This document shows, in pieces, positions 18,363 through 26,484 of a stretch of 64,000 nt of DNA (position 1 is the first letter of the stretch; the number at the start of each line of letters is the position of its first letter). The notes beneath the pieces were generated by a model, which was not told the DNA's origin, searched no databases, and saw only the letters and a program-made list of their open reading frames with translations. The stretch lies in the NCBI RefSeq assembly GCF_000758685.1, contig NZ_CP009286.1, forward strand, positions 4,618,501 to 4,682,500, given 5' to 3'. The stretch is from Paenibacillus stellifer (GTDB taxonomy: Bacteria; Bacillota; Bacilli; Paenibacillales; Paenibacillaceae). Made by a program: the position numbers and the translations under genes.

Positions 18363-18728
18363 TCAAACCTTGCTCAACTTCTCAACAGCCTGTTCCTCAT
18401 CATTTACGAAGAAGATATCCTTGCCATTGTTGCTCTCATATATAAAATCCTTCAGGCTCTTGCTTGAATAGCCCGAGAAATCCCCGTAAATCGCCAGCTT
18501 GGTTTCATAATTAATGAACTTTTGAAGGATCTCCCCGGCAAGTCGTGTCTTCAGATCAAAGAAATCTTCGCTGATTGCCGACTTTTTCACCACAATTCGA
18601 CTAGTTCCTGCTTCATATCTTACCGTTGCCATCAGATCCAAAGCGGATTGGACATCCGTAATCAATAAATCGTCACTGCTGACAGCTGCTATATCTATTC
18701 CGTTTCTATTAATTGTAGTTATATTCAT
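18363..18728 (-). CDS. DUF4180 domain protein
   Basis: This 121-residue protein matches what I know of DUF4180: VVKKSAISEDFFDLKTRLAGEILQKF in the middle and SKSLKDFIYESNNGKDIFFV near the end. DUF4180 proteins are small and usually sit singly in accessory regions; no biochemical role is established. The ATG at 18728 has TGGAGG eight bases upstream. It lies 22 bases upstream of the RimL-like gene and is likely in the same operon. Confidence 0.8.
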   Translation of the reverse strand: MNITTINRNGIDIAAVSSDDLLITDVQSALDLMATVRYEAGTSRIVVKKSAISEDFFDLKTRLAGEILQKFINYETKLAIYGDFSGYSSKSLKDFIYESNNGKDIFFVNDEEQAVEKLSKV

Positions 18729-18780
18729 GTTAGCCTCCATTTGAGTAGATTTAGGATTTCTGCATTGTGAAGGGAGTGGC

Positions 18781-18858
18781 TTAATTCTTCAGTTCATTCC
18801 CAACACTTCCAATTGCCCCTATTGCCGATGGTCCTCTACCCGGTTTAATACTCTTCAT
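18781..18858 (-). pseudogene. Remnant of a small membrane protein (25 codons)
   Basis: A good ribosome site (AAGGAG) precedes ATG at 18858. The frame starts MKSIKPGRGPSAIGAIGSVGNELKN and stops. The first 19 residues resemble the start of a small, common Firmicutes membrane protein (KPGRGPSxxGAIGS) whose transmembrane part is missing here. I read it as a truncated copy; it could also be a real micro-peptide. Confidence 0.45.
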
Positions 18859-18883
18859 CGTTGGTCTCCTTATTGACTTAAAT

Positions 18884-19012
18884 CTATTCACGAACCTTCA
18901 CTGGCTTAAGATACACACAACACAAAATAGAATCGGAAGTGGTGATACCTTCGTCTTTCAAATCGATTTGAATCATAAAATCAAGATCTGTTTTTACTGC
19001 TTTTCTAATCAT
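18884..19012 (-). pseudogene. N-terminal remnant of a GNAT acetyltransferase (42 codons)
   Basis: From ATG 19012 the frame reads MIRKAVKTDLDFMIQIDLKDEGITTSDS, a typical GNAT opening, then diverges and stops at 18884. The acetyl-CoA loop is absent. Together with the neighbouring remnant at 18781-18858 it marks a site of deletion. Confidence 0.55.
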
Positions 19013-19114
19013 CTCTGCACCACCACTTTCTTAAGGAAATGGATGTGTCGCCTGAATCCGCTTCATCAAAACGATCGGACCGAGGGCCGAATGACCCGAT
19101 GTATGAATACGGTG

Positions 19115-19717
19115 TTATCGGATGCCTGTGCCTTCTTCGATTTGCCTAAGAAAATCTATGCTATACTTTATACATTTCGTATATTCTTCTAAATTATAGG
19201 TTTTGTAAAAAGGATTCATAAAACCATGTTCCGCTTCAACAATTTCTACAGTAGTTTTCTTTTTACTCTTTAAGTGCCTTTTTAAATCTAATACATTAAA
19301 AGACTTCTCATACCTAGGAAAGTATAACAAAGTTGGACATCTTGGCTCTATCTCTATATAATTTCTAATTCTCGATCCATAATATCCAATTATTCCGTCA
19401 ACCCCATATTCGCTACTCAGCCATGCAATTGTTGCCCCTACACTAAACCCAATAATGAATATCTGATCATATTTCTCTCTATTAAAGTTAATAATTTGTA
19501 TTACTTTATCTAATGATTTATCAAATCCCACTTCGTTCATAAAATAGTGATATGCTTTATCTTCTTGATCGTAAGAATATGATTCCTTCTGTAATAAATT
19601 TGGACTAAGTACATCAAAACCTTCTTTGATTATTACGTCACTGAAAAAGTTAATATGATCATTTATTCCATATATTTCATGAAGAATAATCACTAACGCT
19701 TTACTTGAATTATTCAT
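19115..19717 (-). CDS. Dienelactone hydrolase-family alpha/beta hydrolase
   Basis: This 200-residue alpha/beta hydrolase has LVIILHEIYGINDHINFFSD at the start, the nucleophile elbow GFSVGAT (~105) with Ser where classic dienelactone hydrolases have Cys, and the catalytic His in EAEHGFMNP (~170). The chosen ATG at 19717 has GATGGAATT upstream; a longer frame lacks a ribosome site. The gene is strongly AT-rich compared with its surroundings, a sign of transfer. The substrate is unknown. Confidence 0.8.
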   Translation of the reverse strand: MNNSSKALVIILHEIYGINDHINFFSDVIIKEGFDVLSPNLLQKESYSYDQEDKAYHYFMNEVGFDKSLDKVIQIINFNREKYDQIFIIGFSVGATIAWLSSEYGVDGIIGYYGSRIRNYIEIEPRCPTLLYFPRYEKSFNVLDLKRHLKSKKKTTVEIVEAEHGFMNPFYKTYNLEEYTKCIKYSIDFLRQIEEGTGIR

Positions 19718-19818
19718 TGAAATTCCATCTTTCTTAAATAATCTTTGCACTGGTTTCCGATAACGTTTCAGTAGAACCCGAGAACATTTAAGGAAGCAAT
19801 ATTATAGAATATCACTGA

Positions 19819-20448
19819 TTAATCCCACCAAAAAGATACTCCATTTGTTAATTTGATCTCTTCGATAAGCCCTTCAATGCTTCCACTTCCCGAGTCAACA
19901 GTGTCCGGGCAGAAGTCATATATTTCATTAGCAAATAAATCAAGATTCTTTGGTAATTGATTCAATTCTATGCTTACTGAACTGTCATCAGCATATACAA
20001 TATTAAAATCGTACTTGCTACGCCAATCCTTAAAAAATTCAATAACATCTTCATTTGCTATATCATAATTAGGTCCTTCTGTTCCCATAATCTCAATGAT
20101 TTTGGTTTGATCTTTACCTTTAATGATCCCTACAGATTGTGATGATTCCATAAATACAAAATAGTCTTTTCCTTTTAGCTCGTTCCTAATTAGATCTAAT
20201 ATTTCTACTCCTTTGTCAGTTGGTGATGCAATACCGTTTGCCTTATAAGTTTTTTGTTCCTCATTGTAGCCTGTAAGCTGAACAATCTCATTGCTTGTAG
20301 CTTGCTTTAGAATCTGGAGTATCTCGGGATCATAGCCTAGCTTCGCTGCCAATAATTCCTCTTCCGATGTTAATCCTGTATGTATGGAATTAGTACTGCT
20401 ACATGCCGTAACAAAGATTATTAGCGTAATCAGAAAATGTTTTATCAT
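19819..20448 (-). CDS. Lipoprotein with DUF4253 domain
   Basis: The N-terminus (MIKHFLITLIIFVTAC) is a lipoprotein signal with Cys at 16. The C-terminal ~100 residues match DUF4253: FFKDWRSKYDFNIVYAD, EIYDFCPDTVDSGSGSIEGL and the closing FWWD. DUF4253 has no established activity and often occurs among immunity-like genes. A lipid-anchored version would act on the outer face of the membrane. The ATG overlaps the stop of the upstream GNAT gene by four bases. Confidence 0.75.
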   Translation of the reverse strand: MIKHFLITLIIFVTACSSTNSIHTGLTSEEELLAAKLGYDPEILQILKQATSNEIVQLTGYNEEQKTYKANGIASPTDKGVEILDLIRNELKGKDYFVFMESSQSVGIIKGKDQTKIIEIMGTEGPNYDIANEDVIEFFKDWRSKYDFNIVYADDSSVSIELNQLPKNLDLFANEIYDFCPDTVDSGSGSIEGLIEEIKLTNGVSFWWD

Positions 20449-20990
20449 ATTCCCCTCTGGATCGTTTTTAGCTTCGAAAAAATCAAAGCATCTACAAATC
20501 TCTGTTTTTCATAAAAATATTCCCTTAATAATCCTTCTTCATGAAAACCCGCTCTTTCTAAAACTCTTTTTGAGCCAATGTTGTCCCGATGAATTAATGC
20601 TTCTATGCGATTTAATTCAAGCACTTCAAATCCGTATCTTGTGACTGCATTCAAAACTTCACTCATATAGCCTTGACGCCAATTTCCGGGTGATAATTCA
20701 TATCCGATCTCAGCCTTGAAATGCTTTTTCTCCCATCTATGAAGTCCACATGTTCCAATGACCCGATCCTCAGTTCTAAGCGTTATCCCCCATCTGATCG
20801 CAAGTGAATTATTGAACCTGTCTTTCCAGTTCATTATTAATTTTTCCGCTTGCTTAATATCTGTAAAGCTATCTACATCATAAAATTCGGTTACTTCATC
20901 CTTCGAAAAACACTCAAATAAATCAGCCGCATCCTCAAGCCGCAGCGGTCTAAAAATTAATCTTTCGGTTTCTAGAATTGGAAAATCCAT
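20445..20990 (-). CDS. GNAT acetyltransferase, RimJ/RimL-like
   Basis: This 181-residue protein opens ILETERLIFRPLRLEDAADLF and carries GNWRQGYMSEVLNAVTRYGFE (~105-125) and NIGSKRVLERAGF, both standard for this acetyltransferase group. GAGGATC lies before the ATG. It is translationally coupled (ATGA) to the DUF4253 lipoprotein downstream. The substrate is unknown. Confidence 0.88.
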   Translation of the reverse strand: MDFPILETERLIFRPLRLEDAADLFECFSKDEVTEFYDVDSFTDIKQAEKLIMNWKDRFNNSLAIRWGITLRTEDRVIGTCGLHRWEKKHFKAEIGYELSPGNWRQGYMSEVLNAVTRYGFEVLELNRIEALIHRDNIGSKRVLERAGFHEEGLLREYFYEKQRFVDALIFSKLKTIQRGI

Positions 20991-21032
20991 TGGTTGATCC
21001 TCGCTTTAGGTTATTTATTGTTTTGGCGGCAT

Positions 21033-21398
21033 CTACTGGTTATATTTCTTCAGATCTTCTGTTGATAACGCCTGTGCTACTGCTAACAAAATCTGCTGGG
21101 TCTTGCTCAGTCTTAGCTGATATTCTTGGATGCTTATTGTCTGAATTATCGGTTCTATTTGCATATCGTGCCGGTCTAGTTCGATGATCGCTATACACTT
21201 ATTGTTTATCAGAATTGTGTAGATGTCCTCTCCCTGCTCTGGTATCCAATATAGAATATAGGCTGTCTTAAAATCTTCATAGGTGTCTTGTAGCAATTGC
21301 AATAATCTCTTATACGATGGATCAGCAAATAAAGAGTTATGAAATTTTAGAAGTTGCTCTTTAAATTGTTGTTCAGTTAATGTTCCTCTGAGCTTCAT
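21033..21398 (-). CDS. Hypothetical protein (121 aa)
   Basis: A small helical protein (TLTEQQFKEQLLKFHNSLFADPSYKRLLQLLQDTYEDFKTAY...) of no family I recognise. AGGGAG lies well spaced before the ATG. It stands alone between the GNAT gene and the broken DUF6979 gene, all on the same strand. Confidence 0.65.
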   Translation of the reverse strand: MKLRGTLTEQQFKEQLLKFHNSLFADPSYKRLLQLLQDTYEDFKTAYILYWIPEQGEDIYTILINNKCIAIIELDRHDMQIEPIIQTISIQEYQLRLSKTQQILLAVAQALSTEDLKKYNQ

Positions 21399-21501
21399 GA
21401 TATGTGCTCCCTAGGGTTAATTCTTGAAGCCAATGCCATCCATGTCTTTCTTCTATCTCATTGATTACTAATAACGATTCAGCATTCAACATTGGATCTG
21501 A

Positions 21502-21900
21502 TTACTCTATTAAATTGTTTTCCCATAATACTTTTACTATATCAACTTGATAGTTTGACTTGATCTTCTTGCCTTCTGTAACGATTGACCACAATATCTT
21601 GCTGTCTTCATTCACCAAACCAGGCTCTTTCCTAAATAAATCTGCTGTGGTAATTGCATATTTCTTGTTTAGCGAATTCTCTTTCGTATTGTATCTTCCT
21701 TGAGGTATACCTTTTATGTATCCTTCCTCACATAATCCTAAAAATGCTGTTCGCGGGCACCCCTTCTTCTGCCCTCAACTACCTTCCCCGAACAACTCTC
21801 CAGTTGCAAAAAACCAAGCTTCAACCGGGCTTATATATTTCTTGTCTTTTATAAATTGAACTGCATTAATAGCTGCTTGTCTGTACTTTATTTTTGACAT
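21502..21900 (-). pseudogene. DUF6979-type gene with one in-frame stop
   Basis: From ATG 21900 (GGAG upstream) the frame reads MSKIKYRQAAINAVQFIKDKKYISPVEAW... ELFGEGS, then TGA. The same frame then continues GQKKGCPRTAFLGLCEEGYIKGI... YAITTADLF... ILWSIVTEGKK... VLWENNLIE to the natural stop at 21502. The full 132-codon reading resembles the DUF6979 family (SQKKGCPRNAFLGLCEEG). A single base change would restore it. Read-through is possible but unsupported. Confidence 0.75.
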
Positions 21901-21958
21901 GTTAATCTCCTTCTCAGTACGGTTTCGTATAACATCCCGCTTCACGAACCCAAGACTT

Positions 21959-22540
21959 TTATTTAGCTTTATCAAGCTCTGCCCCATTGCCTTTATATAA
22001 ATAGATGTACTCACCGTATTCACTATCTTCGGAGGAGAAATATTTATCAATTAAATAAAGAGTCTGTCTCTTCAATAATATTGCTTCCTCCAGTAATGAA
22101 GCGCTAACAGCGCCTGTTCCGAACAAACGATCCTCTCCTGGCTCCACCGAGGTATCTGACCAATCGATCCATTCAAGCTCTGACGCTTGTGCAGCAAACT
22201 CCTCATACCTGCTTTTATATGCTCTTATCGTATTCTTGTCACCTTCAAAATCATAATGTTTCATTAATTCAGCTACAACATTATCCCATTCTGCTTTCCA
22301 TGCATCTAAATATGCACCCGTTACATAGTTCATCTCATAAGTGGAAGAAACGATTTCAAAATCCTTTTTAAATGCCTGATCAATCGGATTCTCTGCTGAC
22401 TCTACTCCCGCATCACTCGCAAAAGCTGGGCTTGATTCATAATTGCCCCTACCAATCCTGTTATCAGTTTCAGTGCAGCTTGAAATTAAGGAAGTAGAAA
22501 GAATCAAACATATCAAGGTAAATCTTCTGGCACTAAACAT
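21959..22540 (-). CDS. Hypothetical lipoprotein (193 aa)
   Basis: The start MFSARRFTLICLILSTSLISSC is a lipoprotein signal with lipobox ISSC. The mature part is acidic and helical (YLDAWKAEWDNVVAELMKHYDFEGDKNT... EYGEYIYLYKGNG). The helical spacing recalls LprI-type lysozyme-inhibitor proteins, but the defining cysteines are not obvious, so I leave it unassigned. GAAGGTAG lies before the ATG. Confidence 0.65.
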   Translation of the reverse strand: MFSARRFTLICLILSTSLISSCTETDNRIGRGNYESSPAFASDAGVESAENPIDQAFKKDFEIVSSTYEMNYVTGAYLDAWKAEWDNVVAELMKHYDFEGDKNTIRAYKSRYEEFAAQASELEWIDWSDTSVEPGEDRLFGTGAVSASLLEEAILLKRQTLYLIDKYFSSEDSEYGEYIYLYKGNGAELDKAK

Positions 22541-22601
22541 TAAAGATATCTACCTTCTTTCAAAAAGATTAACCGTGAGAAGCTCCCTCCTTCTGCGTGC
22601 A

Positions 22602-23159
22602 CTACGTCAGCGGGTCTTCTCCAAATCGATCCCATAGCAATGGATACCTCTCTTCAAGGTCTTCTTCCTTCCAGTCAAGTTCCATATCTATTGGTTCATA
22701 TGTATGGCCTTGTGCCTCTAATTCCTTAGAAAATTCGGTGTCACTCTCATCGTTGTACTCAAACGATCCGGTTCTTTGATAGGTATACGCACTTGAAGCT
22801 ACGTATAACATTTCTTCCATTTGAGGTGCAAATTCATCTTCTTCTAAATAGTCCTCAGAGAGATATTCCGCCAGAAATTCGGGATTCCGCAATACCGCAT
22901 TGAATACTTCTTCGCCTCGGGAGATCAACCAGCCCCTGAAATAATCAAATCCATCATCCGAGCATCCTCCCATGAGCACATAAGCGGCTCCCCATAATGA
23001 AGATGTATAGGATTGCTCCATTTTATGCTTGAACTCCGCTTCGAAGTGAATGATCTCTTCACTAGTCCTCATTGTTAATTCTTTAGTTAGCCATTCAGCC
23101 TGTTCTGCACCGTACTGTTTGGAATCATTTATTAGCTCCCAGAATAGATTTGATGTCAT
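22602..23159 (-). CDS. DUF4240 domain protein
   Basis: This 185-residue protein matches DUF4240: LFWELINDSKQYG at the start and LWGAAYVLMGGCSDDGFDYFRGWLISRGEEVF in the middle, the hallmark of the family. Its role is not established; DUF4240 proteins are often fused or linked to WGR domains and occur in immunity-like settings. The ATG overlaps the stop of the upstream, broken HAD gene by four bases, with GGGAGG inside that gene. Confidence 0.85.
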   Translation of the reverse strand: MTSNLFWELINDSKQYGAEQAEWLTKELTMRTSEEIIHFEAEFKHKMEQSYTSSLWGAAYVLMGGCSDDGFDYFRGWLISRGEEVFNAVLRNPEFLAEYLSEDYLEEDEFAPQMEEMLYVASSAYTYQRTGSFEYNDESDTEFSKELEAQGHTYEPIDMELDWKEEDLEERYPLLWDRFGEDPLT

Positions 23160-23847
23160 TGAAATGAGCCTCCCTCTTTATACAATTCTTCTATTTCATC
23201 GAGTTTAGTCATCGTTAAATCTTGTCCCCACTGTACATCTTGTAGGGTTCGATTTATTAATATCCCTTTCATTCCGGATCGCTTTGCTCCCCTAATATCT
23301 TTGCTCTCATTCCCCACATAGCACATACGCTCCGGACTGCAGCCCAATTGACTAGCCAGCTGAATAAATCCCTCGCTCCGCGGCTTCCTATACCCAACCT
23401 CTACTGAAGTAATTACAATGTCGATATACTGCTTAAACTCCTCAATATCCTTCAACACCAATTCTCTGGACATACCGTAAGGAACGTCGGTAAGAATTCC
23501 AATTTTGATGTCTCGTGAATAGGTATTGTATCCTCGAAGACCCGTGTCTCTTGCTGAAAAAAACTAAAGAATTTTCGTATCGTTCGCTTAACATCCTTAT
23601 CGATTCCCCATACTTGATGGATTTCTTGGAAAATATCAACATCCTTAACTTCATAATCTCTAGGATTCGATCTCGTATTATATTTGTTTAGTATTTTGGT
23701 TCCTTCGCTAATCAATGCTTCATTCTTTCCCAGTTCCATATCATCCAGAATCCCGGTAAGCGCATCTCCATATAGATTTGTCCAGCTTAGCGGAATGTTG
23801 TGATAATGAATTAACGTATCTCCTAAATCGAAGCCGATTGCTTCCAT
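23156..23847 (-). pseudogene. HAD-superfamily hydrolase gene with a small frameshifting deletion
   Basis: From ATG 23847 the frame reads MEAIGFDLGDTLIHYHNIPLSW (HAD motif I DxGDT) up to VFEDTIP, then goes out of frame. The second frame resumes YSRDIKIGILTDVPYGMSRELVLKD (motif II Thr in LTD) and continues through YRKPRSEGF (motif III Lys) and YVGNESKDIRGAKRSG (motif IV) to the stop at 23156. Between IP and SRD about five residues are missing compared with the family, so a deletion of roughly 16 bases near 23515 broke the gene. All catalytic motifs are otherwise present. Confidence 0.82.
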
Positions 23848-24059
23848 GTGTAATCGCCCCCAGTCTACTGTGTTGAAGCGATGTTATTAGCAGTTTGCGC
23901 TCTTGTTCATCTTACATTTTTTCCTTTATAATCAAAATCCAGTTGATAGTCATTCAATAAAGCGATACGAAAACACAGCGATTCCAATATATAGTATAGT
24001 GTAAGCGATGTTTGAGTTTTAGGCGTATCAAGAAAGTAATAATATCGTGAGGTCTACAG

Positions 24060-24800
24060 ATGAAATCAAGAGATATCATTTATATGATTTATAACGAAAT
24101 TGAACAGTCGGTAACATCATCGGGGATTGAATTCAGGGAATTCATCAATTGTCTTCCGGTTGAACCTAAGCATATCCTGCTCCTTGCATCTGGATACCTT
24201 GGTGGGGATTATCATCCTGAACTACGATTGGATTATGTAAGAAATGAACATCTGAATGACCTTTACAAAGAAAATGTGTACTCATATGGCGACTTTTGCT
24301 GGGTGGATTTTGATGAAATAGGCAGTCTGGATCAGCTCGAGCCACATGAAAAGGCAGAACTGTTGTATTTAGGTCATTACAAGCAGCCGCTTGGAAATCC
24401 TTTTTTCGAAAAACTGGATAATAGGTTCGTCTATTTGGCACATGATGACGGTTGGTTCAATAGAGTTTTCTTCAAGGACATCAATCAATCCATCAATATG
24501 CTACGGCATCTGATCCCACACAAATTGACAGCTTATCGCAGGCATGTACCGCCATTAAGTATGGACACCGGAGAACAACTAATGCTACTCGCTAGAGATG
24601 GAATATTAATCGAACTATCCCGGATCATCAAAGCTCGAAACAGCGTGGAAATCCCTTTTACGATAATCGGCCAAAATATGGACTTCGATGATGTGTATAA
24701 CAACATGGAGAGACATAAGACTAAGGCTAAGGCGGAGTATTGGCTTGTACACTGTAAAAATGAGTGGGTGATCCGTATGCAAAAATGTGGCAAGGAGTGA
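24060..24800 (+). CDS. Hypothetical protein (246 aa), first gene of the RR-ABC-HK cluster
   Basis: A soluble protein (IEFREFINCLPVEPKHILLLASGYLGG... HKLTAYRRHVPPLSMDTGEQL) of no family I recognise. It is preceded by GAGG at good spacing and ends only five bases before the response regulator start, so it is probably co-transcribed with the signalling and ABC genes. Whether it acts with them is unknown. Confidence 0.65.
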   Translation: MKSRDIIYMIYNEIEQSVTSSGIEFREFINCLPVEPKHILLLASGYLGGDYHPELRLDYVRNEHLNDLYKENVYSYGDFCWVDFDEIGSLDQLEPHEKAELLYLGHYKQPLGNPFFEKLDNRFVYLAHDDGWFNRVFFKDINQSINMLRHLIPHKLTAYRRHVPPLSMDTGEQLMLLARDGILIELSRIIKARNSVEIPFTIIGQNMDFDDVYNNMERHKTKAKAEYWLVHCKNEWVIRMQKCGKE

Positions 24801-24805
24801 GCAAG

Positions 24806-25495
24806 TTGATCCATTTATTGATTGTAGAGGATGTTGAAGATGTACATTCCATACTGGTTGAGCTATTCCTGTCAGAAGGGTATAACGTCCATTCGGCATA
24901 TGACGGCTTAGAAGCAGCGAAGATTTTCCGGGAAGAAGCCATTGATTTGGTCCTGCTGGATATTATGCTGCCGTACAAGAGCGGAGATGAGCTGGTGAAG
25001 GAATTCCGCCAAACCTCGAATGTCCCGATCATGATGCTGTCTGCAAAGGACTTAGTCTCTACCAAAATCGATTTATTGCGTTTAGGCGCAGATGATTATC
25101 TGACAAAACCCTTTGATTTAGGTGAGGTATTAGTACGCGTCGAAGCATTATTGCGTCGTTCGCAGCCGACAGGAGCAATAGCGGGCATTATCCGGCATGG
25201 ACCGATTGTACTCGATAACGAAGCAAAGCGTGTCATGCTGAACGGCGAAGCAATTAATTTGACAGCGAAGGAATTTGCATTACTGCATTTGTTCTTGCAG
25301 CATCCGGCTAAAGTGTTCACGAAAGCGAATTTATTCGAATCGGTGTGGCAAGAATCTTTTTACGGGGATGAATCCATCATCAAAACGCATTTAAGCAATT
25401 TAAGAAATAAGCTGAAGCAGGCGGGTTTGCAGGCGGACTATATTGAAACCATTCGGGGCATTGGTTATCGATTGAAGAAATCAGACGAAAAATAG
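24806..25495 (+). CDS. OmpR/PhoB-family response regulator
   Basis: This 229-residue protein has a receiver domain (IVEDVEDV acidic pair, phospho-acceptor Asp in LVLLDIML ~52, Lys in DDYLTKPF) and a C-terminal winged helix (LTAKEFALLHLFLQHPAKVFTK... THLSNLRNKLKQ... IRGIGYRL). The start is taken as TTG 24806, because GGAG lies eight bases upstream and the receiver domain begins there. The partner kinase is probably the one at 27268. It is expected to control the ABC genes that follow, through the repeats at 25503-25520. Confidence 0.9.
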   Translation: MIHLLIVEDVEDVHSILVELFLSEGYNVHSAYDGLEAAKIFREEAIDLVLLDIMLPYKSGDELVKEFRQTSNVPIMMLSAKDLVSTKIDLLRLGADDYLTKPFDLGEVLVRVEALLRRSQPTGAIAGIIRHGPIVLDNEAKRVMLNGEAINLTAKEFALLHLFLQHPAKVFTKANLFESVWQESFYGDESIIKTHLSNLRNKLKQAGLQADYIETIRGIGYRLKKSDEK

Positions 25496-25502
25496 ACGAG
25501 AG

Positions 25503-25535
25503 CTTTACCTTAACTTTACCTTTCATTTTTATAGT
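25503..25535 (+). promoter_or_regulatory. Promoter with direct repeats for the response regulator
   Basis: Two CTTTACC repeats (25503-25509 and 25514-25520) start 11 bases apart, one helical turn, directly before a -10 TATAGT (25530-25535). They cover the -35 position, where no good -35 hexamer exists. This is the usual layout of an OmpR-family activated promoter, and it lies between the regulator gene and the ABC genes. Confidence 0.6.
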
Positions 25536-25560
25536 AAGTGTATGAAAGGGCGTGATTGAT

Positions 25561-26484
25561 ATGGGTGACTATGTTTTGGAAATTGAGAATTTAACTAAAC
25601 GCTATAAAAAGTATACCGTGCTTGAGCAAGTATCGCTTCGCTGCAAACGAGGTCATGTGTACGGATTAATCGGAGTGAATGGCGCCGGAAAATCCACGTT
25701 GATGAAGTGTATTACAGGTTTGAGTTTTCAAACTGAAGGTACGATACGGCTGTTTGGTCAGTCTGTCTCGGCCAAGAAAAAAACTTATCTGACACGCATC
25801 GGCTGCATGATCGAATCTCCCGCAATTGACGTTAATTTAACGGCCAAAGAAAACATAAAAGCTCAACGGTTGCTACTGGGCATTCCCAACGAAACACTCG
25901 ATGATGAATTGCTGGAAATTGTAGGATTAGGCTATACCGGGAAGAAGAAGGCGAGAGACTTCTCATTAGGAATGAAGCAGCGGCTTGGCATTGCGCTTGC
26001 CCTTGTAGCAAGTCCGGAGCTGCTCATCCTAGATGAGCCAATCAATGGCCTGGACCCGATCGGGGTAGTGGAAATACGGCAATTGCTGCGGCGATTATGT
26101 GTTGAAAGAGAAATGACGATCATCGTTTCAAGTCATAACTTGCCTGAGCTGTATCAGACCGCTACGGACTATATTTTTATTCATCAAGGCAAGCTGGTGA
26201 AAGAATTAACGTTGGCTGAATTAGATAATGTCTGCAAACAGGCGATCGTGATTCGCACCGAGAATCCGGCTCTTTGTGTTTCCGTATTGGAGGATGTTCT
26301 GCGGCTGACCGAGTTTAAAGTATTGCAGGACGGAACCATCAAGCTTTTCGAAGGATTGGATCGACTCGGTGAAATCTCAACTGCCTTGGTGCAGAACGGA
26401 GCCGTCCTTACCTTTTTCGGGATACAAGGAGATACATTAGAGAATTACTTTTTGTCTATAATTGGGGGTGAGCAACATGTATAA
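25561..26484 (+). CDS. ABC transporter ATP-binding protein (bacitracin/lantibiotic-resistance type)
   Basis: This ~307-residue ATPase has Walker A GVNGAGKST (~40), the Q-loop region, signature FSLGMKQRLG (~134) and Walker B LLILDEP (~154), followed by the ~85-residue C-terminal extension typical of BcrA/drug-export ATPases. ATG 25561 is favoured over a GTG three codons upstream, which would be too close to the AAGGG site. It overlaps the permease gene. With a regulator and kinase beside it, a peptide-antibiotic self-protection role is likely but not proven. Confidence 0.85.
   Translation: MGDYVLEIENLTKRYKKYTVLEQVSLRCKRGHVYGLIGVNGAGKSTLMKCITGLSFQTEGTIRLFGQSVSAKKKTYLTRIGCMIESPAIDVNLTAKENIKAQRLLLGIPNETLDDELLEIVGLGYTGKKKARDFSLGMKQRLGIALALVASPELLILDEPINGLDPIGVVEIRQLLRRLCVEREMTIIVSSHNLPELYQTATDYIFIHQGKLVKELTLAELDNVCKQAIVIRTENPALCVSVLEDVLRLTEFKVLQDGTIKLFEGLDRLGEISTALVQNGAVLTFFGIQGDTLENYFLSIIGGEQHV

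Noticed and set aside
18968..19192. A 74-codon plus-strand frame
   Set aside because: It is antisense to the GNAT remnant and the end of the hydrolase gene, with no ribosome site.
10775..23847. Integron-like cassette array
   Set aside because: The gene content is cassette-like, but no integrase gene and no repeated attC-like sequence between genes was seen.
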